The position numbers were made by a program, and so were the translations under genes. The notes below the pieces were generated by a model that saw only the letters and a program-made list of their open reading frames with translations, did no database searches and was not told the origin of the DNA. DNA of 64,000 bases from Rhodanobacter glycinis (GTDB lineage Bacteria > Pseudomonadota > Gammaproteobacteria > Xanthomonadales > Rhodanobacteraceae), in assembly GCF_006438785.1 (NCBI RefSeq), contig NZ_RCZB01000001.1, forward strand, positions 941,912-1,005,911, given 5' to 3'. Of this stretch, positions 7,975 through 18,253 are shown one piece after another (the first letter of the stretch is position 1; each line of letters starts with the position of its first letter).

Positions 7975-8886
7975 TCACTCAATGGCCACCGTTGCCTCAG
8001 GCATACATGTGAGGCGATGCCCCATAAGCACAGGCTCCCTTGGCATGACTAGACTGGCCGTCGTTCCTCTGGAGAGTCGGCTCTTGATGATCAACCTTCC
8101 TCCCAATTTCTCGGCTCGCTCGCGCATACCAGCGATTCCCCAGTGGCCTTCTTTCTGGCATAACTCAAGGCGCTGCTCGCTGACACCGATACCGTTGTCT
8201 TGAATCGAAATCTTCAATCCGCGTTTCGCGTAGATCACGACAACAGAGATGTTTTTTGCAAGCGAATGCTCAAAAGCATTTCGCAAACCCTCGCGAACAA
8301 CAGCTAACACCTCGACTCGTACCTTTGGCCGCAGTTTCCAGGGCGAACCCTTGATCTTTAAAGTGAATTTGGCCTTCGAATCTGAGGCAGCGCGTTCTCC
8401 CATTTCCAGGGTCGTGGCCACCCAATCTTTTTCGTCGTCGTCGGGCAAGCGAAGCGCATTGATTGCGTTGCGCCCGTCCACGACGATATGACGAAGCTTT
8501 TTCTCAATCGTTGTCGCGCGCTCGCGCTCTTCTTCCGGAAGCCTGGAGGAAAGAACTTCAATCTCAAGCAGGATTCCCTGCAGCCCCTGCAACAAGGTAT
8601 CGTGCAGTTCTCGCGCTATGCGCTTGCGCTCGGCACGCCTCTCATCTTCCAGAGGAAGATTCCCTTGTTCTGTGCATCCAGGCCGTAATCTGTTTAAGTT
8701 CCAACGCGCGAAGACCAGTGTCGCGCCACTCCCCAGCAGCCACATCCAGCTCGAGGAAGAAATGGATAGCCCGCTCCACACAGATACAGCCTCAGTAGCC
8801 GGCACACTTGCCTTCGGCCACCTGTATATCTGCATGCCTTCTTGATAGAAATTGGAAGATTCCTGATCTCTTTTGTAGAAACCCAC
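7975..8886 (-). CDS. Histidine kinase core (NarX/DesK type), N-terminally truncated
   Basis: The C-terminal two thirds are a complete HisKA_3 plus HATPase kinase. It has the H-box ERKRIARELHDTLLQGLQG (about residues 87-105), a VREGLRNAFEHS N-box, a DNGIGV G1-type box and GHWGIAGMRERAEKLGG. Before it come a single hydrophobic segment (WMWLLGSGATLVFARW) and about 45 residues of weak sequence. Relatives usually have a long periplasmic propeller-plus-Y_Y_Y sensor here, which is missing. The only start available is a GTG. I infer a remnant that has lost its sensor. The NarL-type regulator at 25.1 kb is a possible former partner but is far away. Confidence 0.72.
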   Translation of the reverse strand: MGFYKRDQESSNFYQEGMQIYRWPKASVPATEAVSVWSGLSISSSSWMWLLGSGATLVFARWNLNRLRPGCTEQGNLPLEDERRAERKRIARELHDTLLQGLQGILLEIEVLSSRLPEEERERATTIEKKLRHIVVDGRNAINALRLPDDDEKDWVATTLEMGERAASDSKAKFTLKIKGSPWKLRPKVRVEVLAVVREGLRNAFEHSLAKNISVVVIYAKRGLKISIQDNGIGVSEQRLELCQKEGHWGIAGMRERAEKLGGRLIIKSRLSRGTTASLVMPREPVLMGHRLTCMPEATVAIE

Positions 8887-9040
8887 AACGCCTGGCGGGA
8901 AAGCGTGTAGGCAACTCGCATTTGACGGCTCGCTAGCTACGAACTTTTTCTAAGCGCAAATGGGCAGCCGCGGCAAAGAAATGCCGAGGTATCTGAGGTA
9001 AGTCCGACGCGACAGGTGACGTCGCGGGCCCAAGCTGCTT

Positions 9041-10279
9041 TCACAAGCTCCCTTTGCGAAGCCGTATCGCCACATGCAGCTTCGCCAGCCATGCAGGATC
9101 TTGAATAGTCCCTCCAGTAACCTCTTGGATCCGCTCAAGCCTATAGTTCAGCGTATTGGGGTGGATCCCCAAGATGTCAGCCGTTTGCTTGCGCTTTTGG
9201 AACTGATCCAGATAGCACTCCAAGGTTCTCAATAGATCCGGTTCATGCGACAGCCGCTCAATGAGGGACTCTAAGTAGCGAAGAACGTTATCTGAACGTC
9301 TCGCGCCTTCGTTCAGCGCGATGTCTGAATACCTATACACACGATTGCCGCTCTCATCGCGCTCACCGACTTCCAGTGCCTTGACCGCTTCGTCCACGGA
9401 ACCGGACCAACCGGATGGGCCCAATCCCATCATCCCGACACCTACCTGTTTGAACTCGGGGACGGTCTCGACTAATCGCGCAGCCAACTCTCCCATTCTT
9501 CGATCACTAGCGAGAAGCGAATCACCTCGAATGCAGGGCATCCAAAAAATCAATCGCCCGCGATACATCACCCTCACAAGATCCGACCCGCTAATCTTGG
9601 CCATGCGCGTGACAACCAATTGCACTCGGTCTAGCTCGGCTTCCATGCGGGATGGCATCGTATCTATCGCATTCGTATCGAACGCCAACGCGACCCTCGC
9701 GATGGTCGGATCGATGCCAATGGCCTCCGAGACTCGATTGAACTCGTCTATATCGCCGGGTGGGCTAAAGATCAGATTGCAGAGTTCGTATCGCAGTGCG
9801 TCCTTCCACCTTGACTGCCCGTGTTGCTCCTCCATATAGGCGATTGCGATCGACTGTGCCATTTCGTCGAAATGATCGAGAAGATACGGTGATACGGTGA
9901 AAAGAAGCTCGTTCTGTACTCCCTGGTGCTTTGACGCGAGCTCCAGGTAAGCGTTCCACAGCTCTTTTGAGCCGACTCGATAGGCTCTTAGGAGTGACGC
10001 GAGGTCAACACCTTGATGAACACGTCTTCGCCCAAGATTTCGAAATATCTCCATGTCTTCATCGGAAGGACTTTGTCCCGTCAACATGGAGTTGAACCAA
10101 AGCGCTGCTGAGAGCCGAATCGACTCCATGACATCGCTCTTGGTGCTCGATGACAGGTTGTTGTAAGTCCCGTCACTTTGCGAGATCGCCCGATAGGACC
10201 TCTCGACAATCATGCTCGGATCTCTCGCATATTCCGCAGTCACTTCGCGAAGTTTTCCCGTTACTTTTGGAATTTTCAT
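9041..10279 (-). CDS. PucR/CdaR-type transcriptional regulator
   Basis: A 412-residue regulator. The N-terminal 170 residues are helical (RsbRD-like, with SLLRAYRVGSKELW). The middle is a GGDEF-like CdaR fold. The C-terminus is the PucR helix-turn-helix: LRTLECYLDQFQKRKQTAD followed by LGIHPNTLNYRLERI. Such proteins usually activate catabolic genes in response to a metabolite. The nearest likely target is the acyl-CoA operon transcribed in the same direction from 7.6 kb, which has a dyad at its start. That pairing is inferred from position only. Confidence 0.82.
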   Translation of the reverse strand: MKIPKVTGKLREVTAEYARDPSMIVERSYRAISQSDGTYNNLSSSTKSDVMESIRLSAALWFNSMLTGQSPSDEDMEIFRNLGRRRVHQGVDLASLLRAYRVGSKELWNAYLELASKHQGVQNELLFTVSPYLLDHFDEMAQSIAIAYMEEQHGQSRWKDALRYELCNLIFSPPGDIDEFNRVSEAIGIDPTIARVALAFDTNAIDTMPSRMEAELDRVQLVVTRMAKISGSDLVRVMYRGRLIFWMPCIRGDSLLASDRRMGELAARLVETVPEFKQVGVGMMGLGPSGWSGSVDEAVKALEVGERDESGNRVYRYSDIALNEGARRSDNVLRYLESLIERLSHEPDLLRTLECYLDQFQKRKQTADILGIHPNTLNYRLERIQEVTGGTIQDPAWLAKLHVAIRLRKGSL

Positions 10280-10397
10280 CTTTGCACCGACACAATTAGG
10301 TAGTGATCGTTCCCAAGCCCACAGCTGGGTAGAAGACTTATGCGAGAACTCAAAAGGCTGCCGGTTTCCAGTCTAGCCTTTCAACCGGAGCACAACA

Positions 10398-10429
10398 GAA
10401 CAAAGGGCGCCGTGCGGCGCCCTTTGTTC
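10398..10429. terminator. Intrinsic terminator downstream of cyoABCD
   Basis: A perfect 14-base stem (GAACAAAGGGCGCC and its complement) with a 4-base loop lies 160 bases beyond the cyoD stop. The end of the stem is TTTGTTC followed on the minus strand by TGTTGTG, a modest U-rich tail. It separates the cyo operon from the PucR-type gene. The remaining bases up to 10591 hold no gene I can support. Confidence 0.65.
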
Positions 10430-10591
10430 TCGAAATTTCAGAATCTGCGCTTGATAATCGATGCCCTGCCTGCGGAAAGTCCCAGGCTGATGCCTTCGAT
10501 ACCACCACGCGATGTCGACGAAATCGCGGTCTTCGTGAATATCAGAGCCTCACCCGCTATCCGTCGATGGTGTCACTTCGTGCTGAGGACC

Positions 10592-10984
10592 TTAGCGTTG
10601 CATTTGCATCAGATGATCCATAGGGACCATGTTGTGATTGAGGTGACCCATGATCCACATGGATCCGACGACGACGATCAAGATGATCAGCATTGTCGTT
10701 GCGAACGCTATGACATTGATCTTCTGCGCGGGAGCAGTGTTGATGTGCAGAAAGAAGATGAGATGAACAAGCATCTGAGCGATCGCCAAAACAGCCAATC
10801 CGGCCTCGACGCTGAACGGAGCCATATTCGTGCTGCGTGCCACACTGAATGCGGCGACCGTGAGCATGACCGCCAAAACGTAGCCAACAATGTAGCCGCG
10901 TAGGCCTCCGTGGGCCTCTCGAGTCACCAATCCAGGGGTATGTGAATCCCCGCGGTGGGGGGCGTGCCGTAGATGTGTCGTCAT
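10592..10984 (-). CDS. cyoD: Cytochrome bo3 ubiquinol oxidase subunit IV
   Basis: A 130-residue inner-membrane protein with three hydrophobic segments (GYIVGYVLAVMLTVAAFSV, AGLAVLAIAQMLVHLIFFLH and INVIAFATTMLIILIVVVG), as in CyoD. Family members stabilise the CuB site and help assembly of the oxidase. The true start is the ATG at 10984, which overlaps the cyoC stop by 4 bases; the open frame further upstream lies antisense-like within cyoC. It is the last gene of cyoABCD. No cyoE (haem O synthase) follows, so haem O must come from elsewhere in the genome. Confidence 0.92.
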   Translation of the reverse strand: MTTHLRHAPHRGDSHTPGLVTREAHGGLRGYIVGYVLAVMLTVAAFSVARSTNMAPFSVEAGLAVLAIAQMLVHLIFFLHINTAPAQKINVIAFATTMLIILIVVVGSMWIMGHLNHNMVPMDHLMQMQR

Positions 10985-11601
10985 AGATAGCCTCCGACCA
11001 AATAGACAAATGTGAAGACGCCAATCCAAACCACGTCGAGGACGTGCCAGAAAAGGCTGAAGCATAGGAAGCGACGCACCATTGCTGGCGTAAATCCGCG
11101 TCCAAGGAATTGGACAAGGAGAACGCCGAGCCATAGGAGCCCGCATGTCACATGCAAACCATGCGTACTGACGAGCGTAAAAAACGAGGATAGGAACGCG
11201 CTGCGATCGGGGCCGTCGCCCCTCGATATGAGGTCGGCAAACTCATGAACCTCTAGCGCTAGAAATGTCAGGCCAAGCGCAGCCGTAACAAGAAATCCGA
11301 TTAGCGCCACGAACTTGTTTCGCCGATCGCACGCCAGCATGGCGATACCGCATGTAAAGCTGCTTGTAAGAAGGCAAGCCGTTTCGATAAATGCGTTGTG
11401 CGCACTGAAGAGCATGTGTCCATCAGGACCACCGTCCGTCGCAGTCCTCAATACGGCGAACACGGCGAACAGCGCAGCAAAGAGGATGCCATCGCTCAAA
11501 AGGTAGATGTAGAAGCCAAAGCCAGTGATATGTTGTCTGGAGGACAACTGCTCATCCGAGCCCTCTACGGGAATATCCAACGATGCAACATTGCTAGACA
11601 T
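10981..11601 (-). CDS. cyoC: Cytochrome bo3 ubiquinol oxidase subunit III
   Basis: A 206-residue protein with five predicted membrane segments, matching haem-copper oxidase subunit III of quinol oxidases. Family stretches include GFGFYIYLLSDGILFAALFA, SSFTCGIAML and STHGLHVTCGLLWLGVLL. It lies between cyoB (18-base gap) and cyoD (4-base overlap). In the complex it packs on subunit I and is not itself redox active. Confidence 0.93.
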   Translation of the reverse strand: MSSNVASLDIPVEGSDEQLSSRQHITGFGFYIYLLSDGILFAALFAVFAVLRTATDGGPDGHMLFSAHNAFIETACLLTSSFTCGIAMLACDRRNKFVALIGFLVTAALGLTFLALEVHEFADLISRGDGPDRSAFLSSFFTLVSTHGLHVTCGLLWLGVLLVQFLGRGFTPAMVRRFLCFSLFWHVLDVVWIGVFTFVYLVGGYL

Positions 11602-11619
11602 AAGTCTGTCCCTTCCTGA

Positions 11620-13581
11620 TCAGACGACGTGAGGTTGTGTGCGCTCGAGCCGGCCTACTTCAGCGGCCGAAAGCTCGAATTCATCGTTTTCGTCCCAGGA
11701 CGACCACGCGATCAACGCGATAAACGCAATGATCGCCAGGACACCCATCCACCAGATGTGCCAGATCATGCCGAACCCGCCGATGACGGCGAAGAAACTC
11801 ATGAAAAATCCAAGCCCCGAGTTCTTTGGTATCTCAATAGCCTCGAAAGATTCGCTTGAGGCAGGCATGACCTCCTGCTTTGCTCCCCAGTACGCGTCGA
11901 GACCACTCACCTTCGGTACTCGCGCAAAGTTATAAGCGGGAGGCGGCGAGGTCGTTGACCACTCCAGGGTGCGTCCATCCCACGGGTCCGCCGCGCCGCC
12001 ACGCAACGTCTCGCGGTGCCTGATGCTCCATACCAATTGGGTGACCTGAAGCAGGATGCCGATCAGGATCAACACGGCTCCGCCCTCGGCGAAGAGCAGG
12101 TATGGCAGCCATGCCGGATCGTCGTAATGGTTCATACGACGTGTCATGCCCATGAAGCCAAGAATGTAGAGCGGCATAAAGGCAAGATAGAAGCCGAAGA
12201 ACCAACACCAAAACGCGGCTTTGCCCAAACCTTCGTGAAGTCGAAATCCAAAAGCTTTCGGAAACCAATAGGTGAAACCTGCAAAGCAGCCGAAAACAAC
12301 ACCGCCGATGATCACGTTGTGGAAGTGCGCGACGAGAAACAGGCTGTTGTGCAGTACAAAGTCCGCCGGAGGCACCGCCATCAAAACACCGGTCATGCCG
12401 CCGATTGTGAACGTCACCATGAATCCGATGGTCCATAGTACCGGCGAGGCAAAACGCACGCGCCCGCCATACATCGTAAAGAGCCAATTGAAGATCTTCA
12501 CGCCTGTCGGTATGGCAATCACCATGGTGGTGATGCCAAAGAATCCATTGACGTCCGCGCCCGAGCCCATCGTGAAAAAGTGATGCAGCCACGTGGTGAA
12601 CGCCAAAAGGGTGATGACCATTGTTGCTATGACCATCGACCGGTATCCGAACAACGGCTTGCGGGAGAACGTTGCTATGACCTCCGAAAACACGCCAAAT
12701 GGCGGAAGAATGAGGATGTATACCTCTGGATGACCCCATGTCCATATGAGGTTGATATACATCATGGGGTTCCCACCGCCATCGTTGGTAAAAAAGTGCA
12801 TTCCTAGATAGCGATCCAACAGCAACATCGCAAACGTTGCCGTCAAGATCGGAAACGCTGCGACAATGAGCATGTTTGACGCAAGCGCCGTCCACGTGAA
12901 AATAGGCATCATCGACAAGCGCATGCCGGGAGCACGCATCTTCAGGATCGTCGTCACCAGATTTACGCCCGAGAGGAGCGTTCCGACTCCCGATATTTGC
13001 AACGACCAAAGGTAGTAGTCGACTCCTACGCCAGGACTGAAAGGCAACTCGGATAGAGGTGGGTAGGCCAACCAGCCAGTGCGCGCAAATTCACCAATAC
13101 CAAGGGAAAGGTTGATCAGGAGTGCCCCGGCTGCGGTTAGCCAAAAACTGACGGAATTCAGTACAGGAAACGCCACGTCGCGCGCACCAATCTGCAGCGG
13201 CACGACGAAATTCATCAAGCCCACCACGAACGGCATCGCCATGAAGAAAATCATGATCGTGCCATGCGCGGAAAAGATCTGATCGTAGTGCTCAGGTGGC
13301 AAGAAGCCGTGGGCGTTGCTGCTTGCCAACGCCTGCTGCGAACGCATCATGATCGCATCGCTGAATCCGCGAAGAAGCATCACCGTCGCCAACAACGTGT
13401 ACATGATGCCGATGCGCTTGTGGTCGACGGTCGTGATCCACTCGGTCCAAAGCCATGTCCATTTGTGCATGTAGGTGATCAGAGCAAGGATCGCCAGGAT
13501 GCCGACAATGAGCACGGAACACGTGATCATGACGATAGGCTGGTCGAAGGGGATCGCACTTAACGTAAGCTTTCCGAACAT
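11620..13581 (-). CDS. cyoB: Cytochrome bo3 ubiquinol oxidase subunit I
   Basis: A 653-residue haem-copper oxidase subunit, close to the E. coli length of 663. It holds haem b, haem o3 and CuB and pumps protons while reducing oxygen to water. Visible ligand motifs are [14 protein letters not shown] (CuB His with the cross-linked Tyr), TWLHHFF (the two CuB His) and [12 protein letters not shown] (haem ligands). The first haem b ligand region is [13 protein letters not shown]. Membrane segments run nearly end to end. The ATG at 13581 lies one base from the cyoA stop. Confidence 0.97.
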   Translation of the reverse strand: MFGKLTLSAIPFDQPIVMITCSVLIVGILAILALITYMHKWTWLWTEWITTVDHKRIGIMYTLLATVMLLRGFSDAIMMRSQQALASSNAHGFLPPEHYDQIFSAHGTIMIFFMAMPFVVGLMNFVVPLQIGARDVAFPVLNSVSFWLTAAGALLINLSLGIGEFARTGWLAYPPLSELPFSPGVGVDYYLWSLQISGVGTLLSGVNLVTTILKMRAPGMRLSMMPIFTWTALASNMLIVAAFPILTATFAMLLLDRYLGMHFFTNDGGGNPMMYINLIWTWGHPEVYILILPPFGVFSEVIATFSRKPLFGYRSMVIATMVITLLAFTTWLHHFFTMGSGADVNGFFGITTMVIAIPTGVKIFNWLFTMYGGRVRFASPVLWTIGFMVTFTIGGMTGVLMAVPPADFVLHNSLFLVAHFHNVIIGGVVFGCFAGFTYWFPKAFGFRLHEGLGKAAFWCWFFGFYLAFMPLYILGFMGMTRRMNHYDDPAWLPYLLFAEGGAVLILIGILLQVTQLVWSIRHRETLRGGAADPWDGRTLEWSTTSPPPAYNFARVPKVSGLDAYWGAKQEVMPASSESFEAIEIPKNSGLGFFMSFFAVIGGFGMIWHIWWMGVLAIIAFIALIAWSSWDENDEFELSAAEVGRLERTQPHVV

Positions 13582-13582
13582 G

Positions 13583-14503
13583 TCAGTGCTCCGATCGTGC
13601 GGGTATGTGCGCGGCGCCAGGGGCGCTTGCAGAGACGGCCAACGTCGATTCCGGACGTTCCGTGGCGTGGTCGATGGCGTGGTCGAACAGATCGCCTGAT
13701 ACCGGGAAGTAGTACGTGACCTCGCCGACCTTGTGATCCGCCACTAAACGGTCATAGGCCGTCGCATCCAGTTGTGTCGCCGCCGACTTCGTCCGCGCGA
13801 CCCACGCTTCGAAGCCTGCCGCATCGGTCGCAAGCACTTGGAAATGCATGTCGGAGAATCCATCGCCGCTGAACTGCGCGGATAGGCCACGGTAGTTGCC
13901 CGCCTCGTTCGCCTGCAGTTGCAACTGCGTCTGCATGCCTGGCATGGCGTAGACCTGACCGCCCAATGAGGGGATGAAGAACGAATTCATCACGGTCGCC
14001 GATGTCAGCTTGAAGGCGACCGGCGTGTCGATCGGTATGGCCAACTCATTGACACTGGCAACGCCCTGCTCCGGATAGATGAACAGCCAGCGCCAGTCCA
14101 TGGCGACGACTTGGACGACAAGCGGCTTTTGCTTTGACGCCAGTGGCCGATACGGGTCGAGTTGGTGTGCACCGACCCAAGCCAAGCTTCCGAGAAACAG
14201 GATGACGAGCATGGGAATCATCCAAATGGAAAACTCGATGGCCCCGGAGTATTCCCACTGCGGCCGATATTTCGCCCTTGCATTGGATGCGCGGAACCAC
14301 CAGGCGAACCAAAGCGTAAGAATGATGATGGGTGTAACTACCATCAGCATCGGAATGAGCGCTTCCAGCAGAAGCTGTTTTTCTTGCGCCCCAACAGGTC
14401 CCTTAGGTAAAAGCACGCCTTCGCTGCAGGCGCCCAAAGACGTACAGACCGCCACCGTCGTCAAACGAACCAAGGACGACGAGATCGTATTTCTAAGCAT
14501 CAT
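13583..14503 (-). CDS. cyoA: Cytochrome bo3 ubiquinol oxidase subunit II, lipoprotein
   Basis: A 306-residue subunit II. It starts with a lipoprotein signal ending in LGAC (Cys near residue 32), then two membrane helices ([19 protein letters not shown] and [19 protein letters not shown]), then the periplasmic cupredoxin fold. The metal-binding region reads [19 protein letters not shown] and lacks the CuA cysteines, which is the mark of a quinol rather than cytochrome c oxidase. The start at 14503 (MMLRN) is chosen because it begins the signal peptide; the upstream open frame is not part of the family. First gene of cyoABCD. Confidence 0.94.
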   Translation of the reverse strand: MMLRNTISSSLVRLTTVAVCTSLGACSEGVLLPKGPVGAQEKQLLLEALIPMLMVVTPIIILTLWFAWWFRASNARAKYRPQWEYSGAIEFSIWMIPMLVILFLGSLAWVGAHQLDPYRPLASKQKPLVVQVVAMDWRWLFIYPEQGVASVNELAIPIDTPVAFKLTSATVMNSFFIPSLGGQVYAMPGMQTQLQLQANEAGNYRGLSAQFSGDGFSDMHFQVLATDAAGFEAWVARTKSAATQLDATAYDRLVADHKVGEVTYYFPVSGDLFDHAIDHATERPESTLAVSASAPGAAHIPARSEH

Positions 14504-14935
14504 GATTGGTCTCCGCGATCGGCGGCCCGATGGGTGGCCACAATTCGTCCACTGCGCGACATAACAATGCGGAGACGTTAGGTCGCAACCACCAACGCGG
14601 TCTTGGACAAAACTGCCCCGCAAGGAACAGATGAGACCTGTCGTCGTGATCGTTGCAAATAGAGTGGCGCACACCCTGACTCAAAAGTGTCGATTTACTC
14701 GACAAAGTCGTAGACCAAACAAGTCACGTGGTTTTCGTACATATCCGGTCAATCGCGTACAAGCCTATCGGGTTACGTTGGCGCTAACGTCGTCTTCGGT
14801 TAGAGCTTGGTTCTTTCAAGAAAGAACTGCACGGACATCAGCCGATTCAGGCTGTCCAACTACCTTCGGATTCGTTCGATTCGCATGATTGGCACCCAGG
14901 TGTGCGTTGACTTTCATTGTAAGGAGATCGCAGGT
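14504..14935. promoter_or_regulatory. Divergent cyoA/poxB control region with perfect dyad
   Basis: A 430-base gap between two divergent respiratory genes. Within it, GTTCTTTC-AA-GAAAGAAC (14810-14827) is a perfect 8-base inverted repeat, 108 bases before the poxB ATG. That is a good spacing for an operator or activator site. I could not pick out confident -35 and -10 boxes on either strand. Confidence 0.45.
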
Positions 14936-16657
14936 ATGGCCATGACGTCTGCCGAATACATTGCCCGCGTACTCGAGCTAGCGGGCATCAAACACGTTTA
15001 CGGCGTCGTTGGAGATTCGCTCAACGGCCTGACAGATGCTTTCCGCAAGTCCGGCGCCATCGAATGGATCCACACACGTCACGAAGAAAGCGCTGCGTTC
15101 GCCGCCGGTGCAGAAGCGCATTTGACGGGTCAACTGGCTATTTGTGCTGGCAGTTGTGGTCCGGGCAATCTTCACCTCATCAACGGTCTTTTCGACTGTC
15201 ATCGCAGCGGTGTTCCCGTTCTCGCTATCGCGGCGCACATTCCAAGTAGCGAAATTGGCATCGATTACTTTCAGTCGACGCACCCGGAATCACTCTTTAA
15301 GGAATGCAGCCATTACGTGGAGTTGGTATCGAATCCAAGCCAGCTCCCACAGATTCTTGGGCGCGCCATCCGCGCTGCTGTCGCTCGACGCGGCGTGGCG
15401 GTTATCGTCATACCTGGCGACGTCGCACTTAAGGACGCGGTTGCTGAGCCGCCACGCTGGGTGGTGCCGACCAGGCCGATCATTCACCCCTCCTTGAAGG
15501 ATCTCAAACGACTGGCGAACCTGCTGAGGGATGCGACACGCGTCACCATTTTCTGTGGTGCAGGCTGCGCCGGAGCGCACGACGAAGTGATCGAGCTCGC
15601 CAAGCGATTGAAAGCACCGATCGTTCACACCTTGCGCGGCAAGGAATTCATTGAGTATGACAATCCGTACGATGTCGGCATGACTGGACTCGTGGGCTTC
15701 TCGTCGGGTTATGCCGCCATGAAGGACTGCGACGCATTGTTGCTGCTAGGCACCGACTTTCCATACCGCCAATTCTTTCCAACACACGCCAAGATCGCGC
15801 AGATCGATATTCGCCCCGAAGCACTGGGCAATCGCTGCTCACTTGAGCTTGGCCTCATTGGTGACGTGAGGGAAACACTTCAGAGCCTGCTTCCCTCGAT
15901 TCCCGAAAAGGTCGACTCCAGCCATTTGGACGCGGCTCTCGCTCACTACAAAGAGGCGCGGAAAGGCCTTGATAAACTGGCCGAACCCAGGGAAGGCAGC
16001 AAGTTAATCCATCCGCAATACGTAACTCAACTCGTCAGCGAGTTAGCTGCTGAGGATGCGATTTTTACATGCGACGTCGGTACCCCCGTTCTTTGGACGG
16101 CGCGCTACCTCAAAGTCAACGGTAAGCGCCGTATCGTCGGCTCGTTCAACCACGGCTCCATGGCGAACGCGATGCTGCACGCAATAGGCGCGCAGGTCAC
16201 CTTCCCCCAACGCCAAGTGATCTCAATGTCTGGCGACGGCGGCTTCTCCATGATGATGGGCGATTTCCTTTCGCTCGTACAACTTAAGCTCCCGGTCAAG
16301 ATCATCCTGCTCAATAATGGAACCTTGGGCTTCGTTGAGATGGAGATGAAGGCCAACGGTTTTGTGGATACCGGCTGCGACCTAGTCAATCCCAATTTCG
16401 CAGACATGGCGAACGCCGCGGGTGTCAGAGGCATTCGCGTTGAAGATCCACAATACCTTCGCGCGGCGCTCGTTGAAGCGTTCAACCACGACGGCCCCGC
16501 GCTAGTGGACGTTGTTAGCGCGCGCCAGGAATTGGCAATGCCGCCGACGACAACGTTCGATGAAGCCTACAAATTCGGTCTCTTCATGATCAAGGCGGTT
16601 CTCGATGGCCGAGGAAGCCAGTTGGTCGACTTGGCGAAAGTTAACCTACTTCGCTGA
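14936..16657 (+). CDS. poxB: Pyruvate dehydrogenase (quinone)/pyruvate oxidase
   Basis: A 573-residue thiamine-diphosphate enzyme, nearly the same length as E. coli PoxB (572). It decarboxylates pyruvate to acetate and CO2 and passes electrons through FAD to ubiquinone. The catalytic Glu is in [13 protein letters not shown] (near residue 50). The diphosphate-Mg motif runs from [13 protein letters not shown] to [12 protein letters not shown]. The ATG at 14936 has AAGGAG 9 bases upstream, so the longer open frame is not used. It is divergent from cyoABCD, the quinol oxidase that could re-oxidise its product quinol. Another TPP enzyme of this branch cannot be excluded. Confidence 0.85.
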   Translation: MAMTSAEYIARVLELAGIKHVYGVVGDSLNGLTDAFRKSGAIEWIHTRHEESAAFAAGAEAHLTGQLAICAGSCGPGNLHLINGLFDCHRSGVPVLAIAAHIPSSEIGIDYFQSTHPESLFKECSHYVELVSNPSQLPQILGRAIRAAVARRGVAVIVIPGDVALKDAVAEPPRWVVPTRPIIHPSLKDLKRLANLLRDATRVTIFCGAGCAGAHDEVIELAKRLKAPIVHTLRGKEFIEYDNPYDVGMTGLVGFSSGYAAMKDCDALLLLGTDFPYRQFFPTHAKIAQIDIRPEALGNRCSLELGLIGDVRETLQSLLPSIPEKVDSSHLDAALAHYKEARKGLDKLAEPREGSKLIHPQYVTQLVSELAAEDAIFTCDVGTPVLWTARYLKVNGKRRIVGSFNHGSMANAMLHAIGAQVTFPQRQVISMSGDGGFSMMMGDFLSLVQLKLPVKIILLNNGTLGFVEMEMKANGFVDTGCDLVNPNFADMANAAGVRGIRVEDPQYLRAALVEAFNHDGPALVDVVSARQELAMPPTTTFDEAYKFGLFMIKAVLDGRGSQLVDLAKVNLLR

Positions 16658-16910
16658 CCAGGAGAATCGCATCACGCGTTTGCACCGAGGGGTCAGGACT
16701 CCCGCTCAGTTCACAATGCCGCCTTTCGCAGACCACCTCTCGGATCACGATATTGCGGACATTCCGAGTTTCGTCAGGACCGGTTGGGGAGATCAACAAA
16801 CGACCGTGGACGCCGGACAAGTCGCGCATCTTCGAAAAGTACTTGCTCCGCTACTGGCCGCCAAATCCACCTATGACTCTCGCGCAAATGACGCTGATAC
16901 CAGGAAATAA
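16658..16910 (+). pseudogene. C-terminal remnant of a class I cytochrome c
   Basis: Directly after the poxB stop, the frame that runs to 16910 reads TMPPFADHLSDHDIADIPSFV, then RTGWGDQQTTVDAGQVAHLRK. This is the C-terminal pattern of dehydrogenase-associated cytochromes c (the Met haem ligand in MPPFA, then the helix before VR..WG). No CXXCH haem site exists upstream, because the frame runs back into poxB. The rest of the gene has been lost, probably in the event that placed poxB here. A separate expressed protein is unlikely. Confidence 0.6.
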
Positions 16911-16916
16911 CGCACC

Positions 16917-17225
16917 ATGAATTCACGTCGATGCTCGAAGCCACGGGTTTCATTACTGCAAGCAAGAGCCTGGTGGCGTGCCGCGCTAGCCCTGACCTCG
17001 GTCGCCGCGTTGGCTGCGTGTAGCGCGTCCCCTTCTCGAAATATCTTGGGATCTTATTTTCCGACCTGGATGATTTGCGCATTGCTTGGACTGGCCGGCG
17101 TAGTGGTTCTGCGCGCCGTGTTTGGAAAAACTGGCATCGACGCGGGGCTACCGATTCCGGTGGTCGTCTACTTGTGCACGTGGGTGGCCGTCACCCTGGC
17201 GATCTGGCTGCTATGGCTGGGATGA
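16917..17225 (+). CDS. ytcA: YtcA-family lipoprotein of efflux operon
   Basis: A 102-residue protein with a lipoprotein signal ending in LAAC (about residue 35), followed by two hydrophobic segments (WMICALLGLAGVVVLRAVFG and VVVYLCTWVAVTLAIWLLWL). This matches the YtcA family, which in E. coli lies beside mdtNOP. Here it also immediately precedes an HlyD-type, a FUSC-type and a TolC-type gene, so the whole E. coli gene order is kept. Its role in the efflux complex is unknown. Confidence 0.8.
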   Translation: MNSRRCSKPRVSLLQARAWWRAALALTSVAALAACSASPSRNILGSYFPTWMICALLGLAGVVVLRAVFGKTGIDAGLPIPVVVYLCTWVAVTLAIWLLWLG

Positions 17226-17239
17226 AGGAGACACCACGC

Positions 17240-18253
17240 ATGTCCGAAAAGACAACTCTGGGTCGAATCATCGCATTTGTTGCGATTGCCAGCGCAGTAG
17301 TGATGCTGATCACGACGATGATTGTCCTGGACCAGCGCCCTCGCACACATGACTCCTACGTGTTTGCCTACAGCGCAGGCATTACGCCGGAGGTGAGCGG
17401 TCGCATCGTCGAGTCCGACATCAAGAACGACCAATTTGTCCACCAGGGCGACGTGCTGCTTCGCATCGATCCCGAACCGTTTGAGATGAAGCTTCGTCAG
17501 GCGAATGCGCAGGTCGCGGCCCTGGAGGCCGAAATAGACCTGACCAGTCGTCAGGTAACAGCGCAAGGTTCGGGTGCGCAAGCAGCTGCTCGCGAAGTCG
17601 ATCGCGCACGCCAACAACTTGCGCTAGAGCACAACACGGTCGAGCGCATGGCGCCTCTGTTGGCGAAAGGCTTCGTGACAGCACAGCAAATGGACGAAGC
17701 GCGTACGAGCGAGCGCACGGCCAACGCACAGTTGGCAGCAACGATTCAACAGGCCTCGCAAGCCCAGGAAGCCATCGGCGACGTGGAGAGCCTCAAGGCG
17801 CAGCTGCTCGGAGCCCAAGCAGCCCGGGACCTGGCCGCGCGTGACGTCCGTGAGACGGTGATTCGGGCGCCGGTCGATGGCCGAATCGCCGGATTCAATT
17901 TGTCGATCGGCTCGTTCGCTGTCGTGGGCCATCCGCTTTTCACGCTGATCGACAACAACCATTGGTATGCGATCGCCAATTTCCGTGAAACGGATCTGCA
18001 TCACCTTAAGGTAGGCGATCGTGCCACGGTCTGGGTAATGGGCTACGACGAGCATCCGCTTCAAGGCGCGGTGGAAAGCCTTGGAGCAGGCGTACAACCG
18101 GAGGGACAGGCTGGCCCTGGATTGCCCGAGGTCGATCGAAACCTCAACTGGGTCGTCGTTGCGCAGCGCTTCCCGGTATGGGTGCGCTTGGATCATGCCG
18201 AAACGAGCTTCTTGCGCATCGGCGCCACCGCTTCGGTCAAGGTGGCGAAATGA
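17240..18253 (+). CDS. mdtN: HlyD/EmrA-type membrane fusion protein (MdtN-like)
   Basis: A 337-residue periplasmic adaptor: an N-terminal membrane anchor (IIAFVAIASAVVMLITTMIV), a biotinyl-lipoyl half (YVFAYSAGITPEVSGRIVE), a long helical hairpin (residues 75-185) and the second lipoyl half (IRAPVDGRIAGFNLSIGS), then a beta-barrel. It would bridge the inner-membrane FUSC protein and the outer-membrane factor. The ATG at 17240 has AAGGAG 9 bases upstream and fits the family start. Its stop overlaps the next start (ATGA). Confidence 0.88.
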   Translation: MSEKTTLGRIIAFVAIASAVVMLITTMIVLDQRPRTHDSYVFAYSAGITPEVSGRIVESDIKNDQFVHQGDVLLRIDPEPFEMKLRQANAQVAALEAEIDLTSRQVTAQGSGAQAAAREVDRARQQLALEHNTVERMAPLLAKGFVTAQQMDEARTSERTANAQLAATIQQASQAQEAIGDVESLKAQLLGAQAARDLAARDVRETVIRAPVDGRIAGFNLSIGSFAVVGHPLFTLIDNNHWYAIANFRETDLHHLKVGDRATVWVMGYDEHPLQGAVESLGAGVQPEGQAGPGLPEVDRNLNWVVVAQRFPVWVRLDHAETSFLRIGATASVKVAK

